From Blattamonas nauphoetae (taxonomy: Eukaryota; Preaxostyla; Oxymonadida), in contig JARBJD010000038.1 of NCBI GenBank assembly GCA_033064195.1, positions 124,001 through 188,000 on the forward strand: a stretch of 64,000 bases of DNA. Direction: 5' to 3'. The position numbers and the translations under genes are program-made. Below the pieces are notes generated by a model, which was not told where the DNA came from, searched no databases, and saw only the letters and a program-made list of their open reading frames with translations. Positions 62,001 to 64,000 of the stretch are shown here, one piece after another; position 1 is the first letter of the stretch, and each line of letters begins with the position of its first letter.

Positions 62001-64000
62001 GAAGTGGGATTCTGTTTTCGGAGAATTCAGATGAGATTGAGCTGGATTATGGAACGACGTACGAAGTAACTCAAGTTGAAGACGAGAAGAACGATTCATT
62101 GCTGTTTGTTGGTGGACTGACGATCTCGACGATTTCAGAACCTGGTCGAGTTTTGAAAGTGTCTGGTGTTTCGTATTCTGGAGACATGAACACGACGACG
62201 ATCTCGCTTTCAGGTCATTGGATGGAGACAGGAGAGTTCGCGATGGAAGTGGAGAACACAGCAGACTCGACAGACAAGGCAATTCTGACAGCCTCGTTCG
62301 TTTCGTCAACGGAAGGGTCAAGCACAGGATCGCTGTATCCGACAGCGGAACTGAAATATGGAGTGGGATATCGAATTGTGAGTTTGGAGAAGAAAGTTGG
62401 GAAGAATCGGAAAGTTCATGTTGAACCGAGTGCGAGATTCTCGATTGGACCAAGGCCTGCTCGTTTGACGGGATTGACGCAGAACTCACCAAGTGATGAG
62501 GAGAAGGAACTGCGGCTTGTGTTGACTGGGATTGGAATGACGAATGGACCATTCAAGATTGAGCTTCATCCGGCTGGGTCACTGACAGCAGCATTCACAG
62601 ATGGGACAACTGGATCGAGCACAGCGATTCTGTTCTCGACGAACGCGTCAGTTGCTCGACTGAACTATTCGACGAGATATGAAGTGATTGGCGTGCGAGA
62701 CTCGTCTTCAGGGCAAGTTGCATTTGTTTCTGGACTTTCATTCGAAACTGGGTCTGAACCGACTCGTCTTGTTGGGATCTCGTCGACACTTCGATTGAAT
62801 CCTTCTCAAACGACAGTTCTGATTCCAGTTTCAGGTCGAGAGCTAAAGACGACTGAAGAGTATTTGGTTGAAGTGAAAGACACGGTGTCGCCGTTCTCGG
62901 TCTCAAATCTTTCGATGTCGTTCTCGTCATCGTCGTCGGAATGGATTGTCTCTGGAGTGATTTTTGGAGATTCAGTTGAGATTGTTCCGTTGCATTCGTA
63001 TTCCGTGATTGGATTCTTCGCTTCTGGGTCGTCGTCTCCGCTTTTCTTTGAACCGATTTCTTTCACCGTTCCCGAAACTCCTTTTATTGCTTCGATTTCT
63101 GCAACCTTCACCTCAGCCCTCAATGCTTCAATTATTCTATCACTATCTGGAACGAATCTGCTGATGGATTCAACATTCCTGATCCATCTTGTGAACTCTG
63201 CTCAGACCATCCCTGTCACATTCACCTCTGAAACGTCTGGATCATCATCCCCGATCTCATTGATTCGCCAACCTGGTCTTCCCTACGCCACGATGTTCAA
63301 AATATCGAAGATCAGCAGCGTGGCGAACCCAACGCTGGAAATCCCTATCAGCTCCAAGACATTCGGGCCATTCACTGCTCCAACTGAGTTGTTTCTGTTC
63401 TCCGACTCGTCAGGATCGACAGATGAATCGCTTTTTGGCGGAGAAGACTTTCCAGCGAGATCGCTTGGGTTGTTGTTCGATGTTGTGAAACGGTTGACTC
63501 TGAAGCGATTGACCATCAGCACTGTGAATTCGACGATTTTGGAGAAAGGCCTTGACTTCCGTTCGATGCGAGTGAAACTGACGGACAGTGTGACATCTCA
63601 CCCGACGATTAAAGTGAAGCCAGAGAATGGAGTAGCGTGGATGCTTCGCGGAAATGGGCGACTTGAACTGGAATCGCTGACGATTGTTGGATCATCGGAA
63701 CTGAAAGCTAAGGGATCAGGTCTTGTTTGGATGGATGGAGGATCGATTGAGATGTCGAAAGTTATTCTGAAATTACTTGAGACATCGTCGCCGATTTTGG
63801 AGCTGTCATCACTCTCACACGCATCGCTCAGCGAGACCTCGTTTTCGGGGAGTATTGAGAGTGTGTTTGCGAAAGTATCGGATACAGCCAACATGACACT
63901 GTCGAGCTGCACATTCCTTGGTCCATCGACATCATCCACTTCTCTCTCCTCATCTTATTCACAATCGAACACAGAAGACATGTGCAGCTGGACAGGGGCT
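50019..64000 (+). CDS. Very large repeat-rich surface protein, 3' end outside the window
   Basis: It starts at ATG 50019 (MKPTWSFIVFLLTVAAESHS, signal peptide). The first 296 codons carry beta-helix N-terminal text ending SLFGCWMENSSNHLSGG and then meet a stop at 50904. From about 50882 a different frame (+2) is open to the window end without a stop, so a one-base difference in the G6 run at 50888-50893 separates them. The rest is built of roughly 105-residue strand modules beginning (S)EP.R(L/V), with eight tandem four-module units at 52991-63070. After this, beta-helix-like text returns (ANMTLSSCTFLGPSTSSTSL; NTEDMCSWTG). A membrane span and tail are expected beyond the window, by analogy with the gene at 44309. 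Probably a long surface adhesin or receptor. Confidence 0.75.
52991..63070 (+). repeat. Eight tandem 1,260-bp units (420 codons each)
   Basis: Unit starts, taken at the (S/A)EP(P/S)R codons, are 52991, 54251, 55511, 56771, 58031, 59291, 60551 and 61811. Each unit encodes four modules beginning EPPRLTKL, EPGRVLKV, RPARLTGL and EPTRLVGI. Units are nearly identical, with a few variable patches; the first about 160 bp of unit 1, part of unit 4 and the end of unit 8 are more diverged. The frame is unbroken through all eight. Confidence 0.95.

Noticed and set aside
53157-62930. Repeated minus-strand frames of 191, 147 and 113 codons in the tandem array
   Set aside because: They recur every 1,260 bp because the DNA repeats; the + strand frame is continuous and protein-like throughout.
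52991-63070. CRISPR or satellite array
   Set aside because: The units are 1,260 bp, coding, in frame and nearly identical without spacers.

Overview
This is a eukaryotic window, most likely from an oxymonad flagellate (Metamonada, Preaxostyla). The lineage-specific helical family at 12-26 kb and the beta-helix surface proteins with a pseudokinase tail resemble proteins I associate with Blattamonas nauphoetae; that name is an inference from protein character, not a search result. Large genes without introns sit beside genes with very short GT-AG introns (about 22-31 nt). There are no bacterial operons, rRNAs, tRNAs or CRISPR arrays.

Layout. 0.1-2.6 kb: a broken minus-strand membrane-protein-like gene. 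3.5-7.7 kb: a plus-strand multi-membrane-span TmcB-like gene with tiny introns and further frame breaks. 8.2-9.4 kb: the N-terminal relic of a beta-helix surface protein, carrying a 593-bp foldback element. 9.6-11.6 kb: a two-SPRY gene with three introns. 12.1-26.7 kb: six minus-strand paralogs of one predicted alpha-helical superfamily, three about 350 aa long, one of that class split by an 858-bp element, and two double-length (about 930 aa). 27.3-32.9 kb: a minus-strand beta-helix receptor-like gene cut by two elements. 33.1-43.1 kb: one uninterrupted 3,317-aa surface protein gene. 43.3-44.2 kb: a small ASH-domain protein gene. 44.3-49.3 kb: an intact 1,670-aa beta-helix receptor with a pseudokinase-like tail. 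50.0-64.0 kb: a very large surface protein gene running off the window, with eight 1,260-bp tandem repeats.

The most notable signal is a set of small non-autonomous DNA elements (434-858 bp) with terminal inverted repeats and clear target-site duplications, several of them inside host genes. In five insertions the pre-insertion gene can be read directly from paralogs or from the flanks. In four of these (one of two 449-bp copies, one hAT-like, two with GGCA ends) a GT-AG intron using sites at or near the element ends would remove nearly all of the insert and keep the host frame. This is the pattern expected of introners, transposons that create introns. It is a hypothesis from sequence; transcript data would decide it.

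The genes fall into two themes: cell-surface proteins with repeated extracellular modules, a single membrane span and a short or pseudokinase-like cytosolic tail, and a locally duplicated cytosolic helical-repeat family. Duplication, element insertion and decay are all visible within both.
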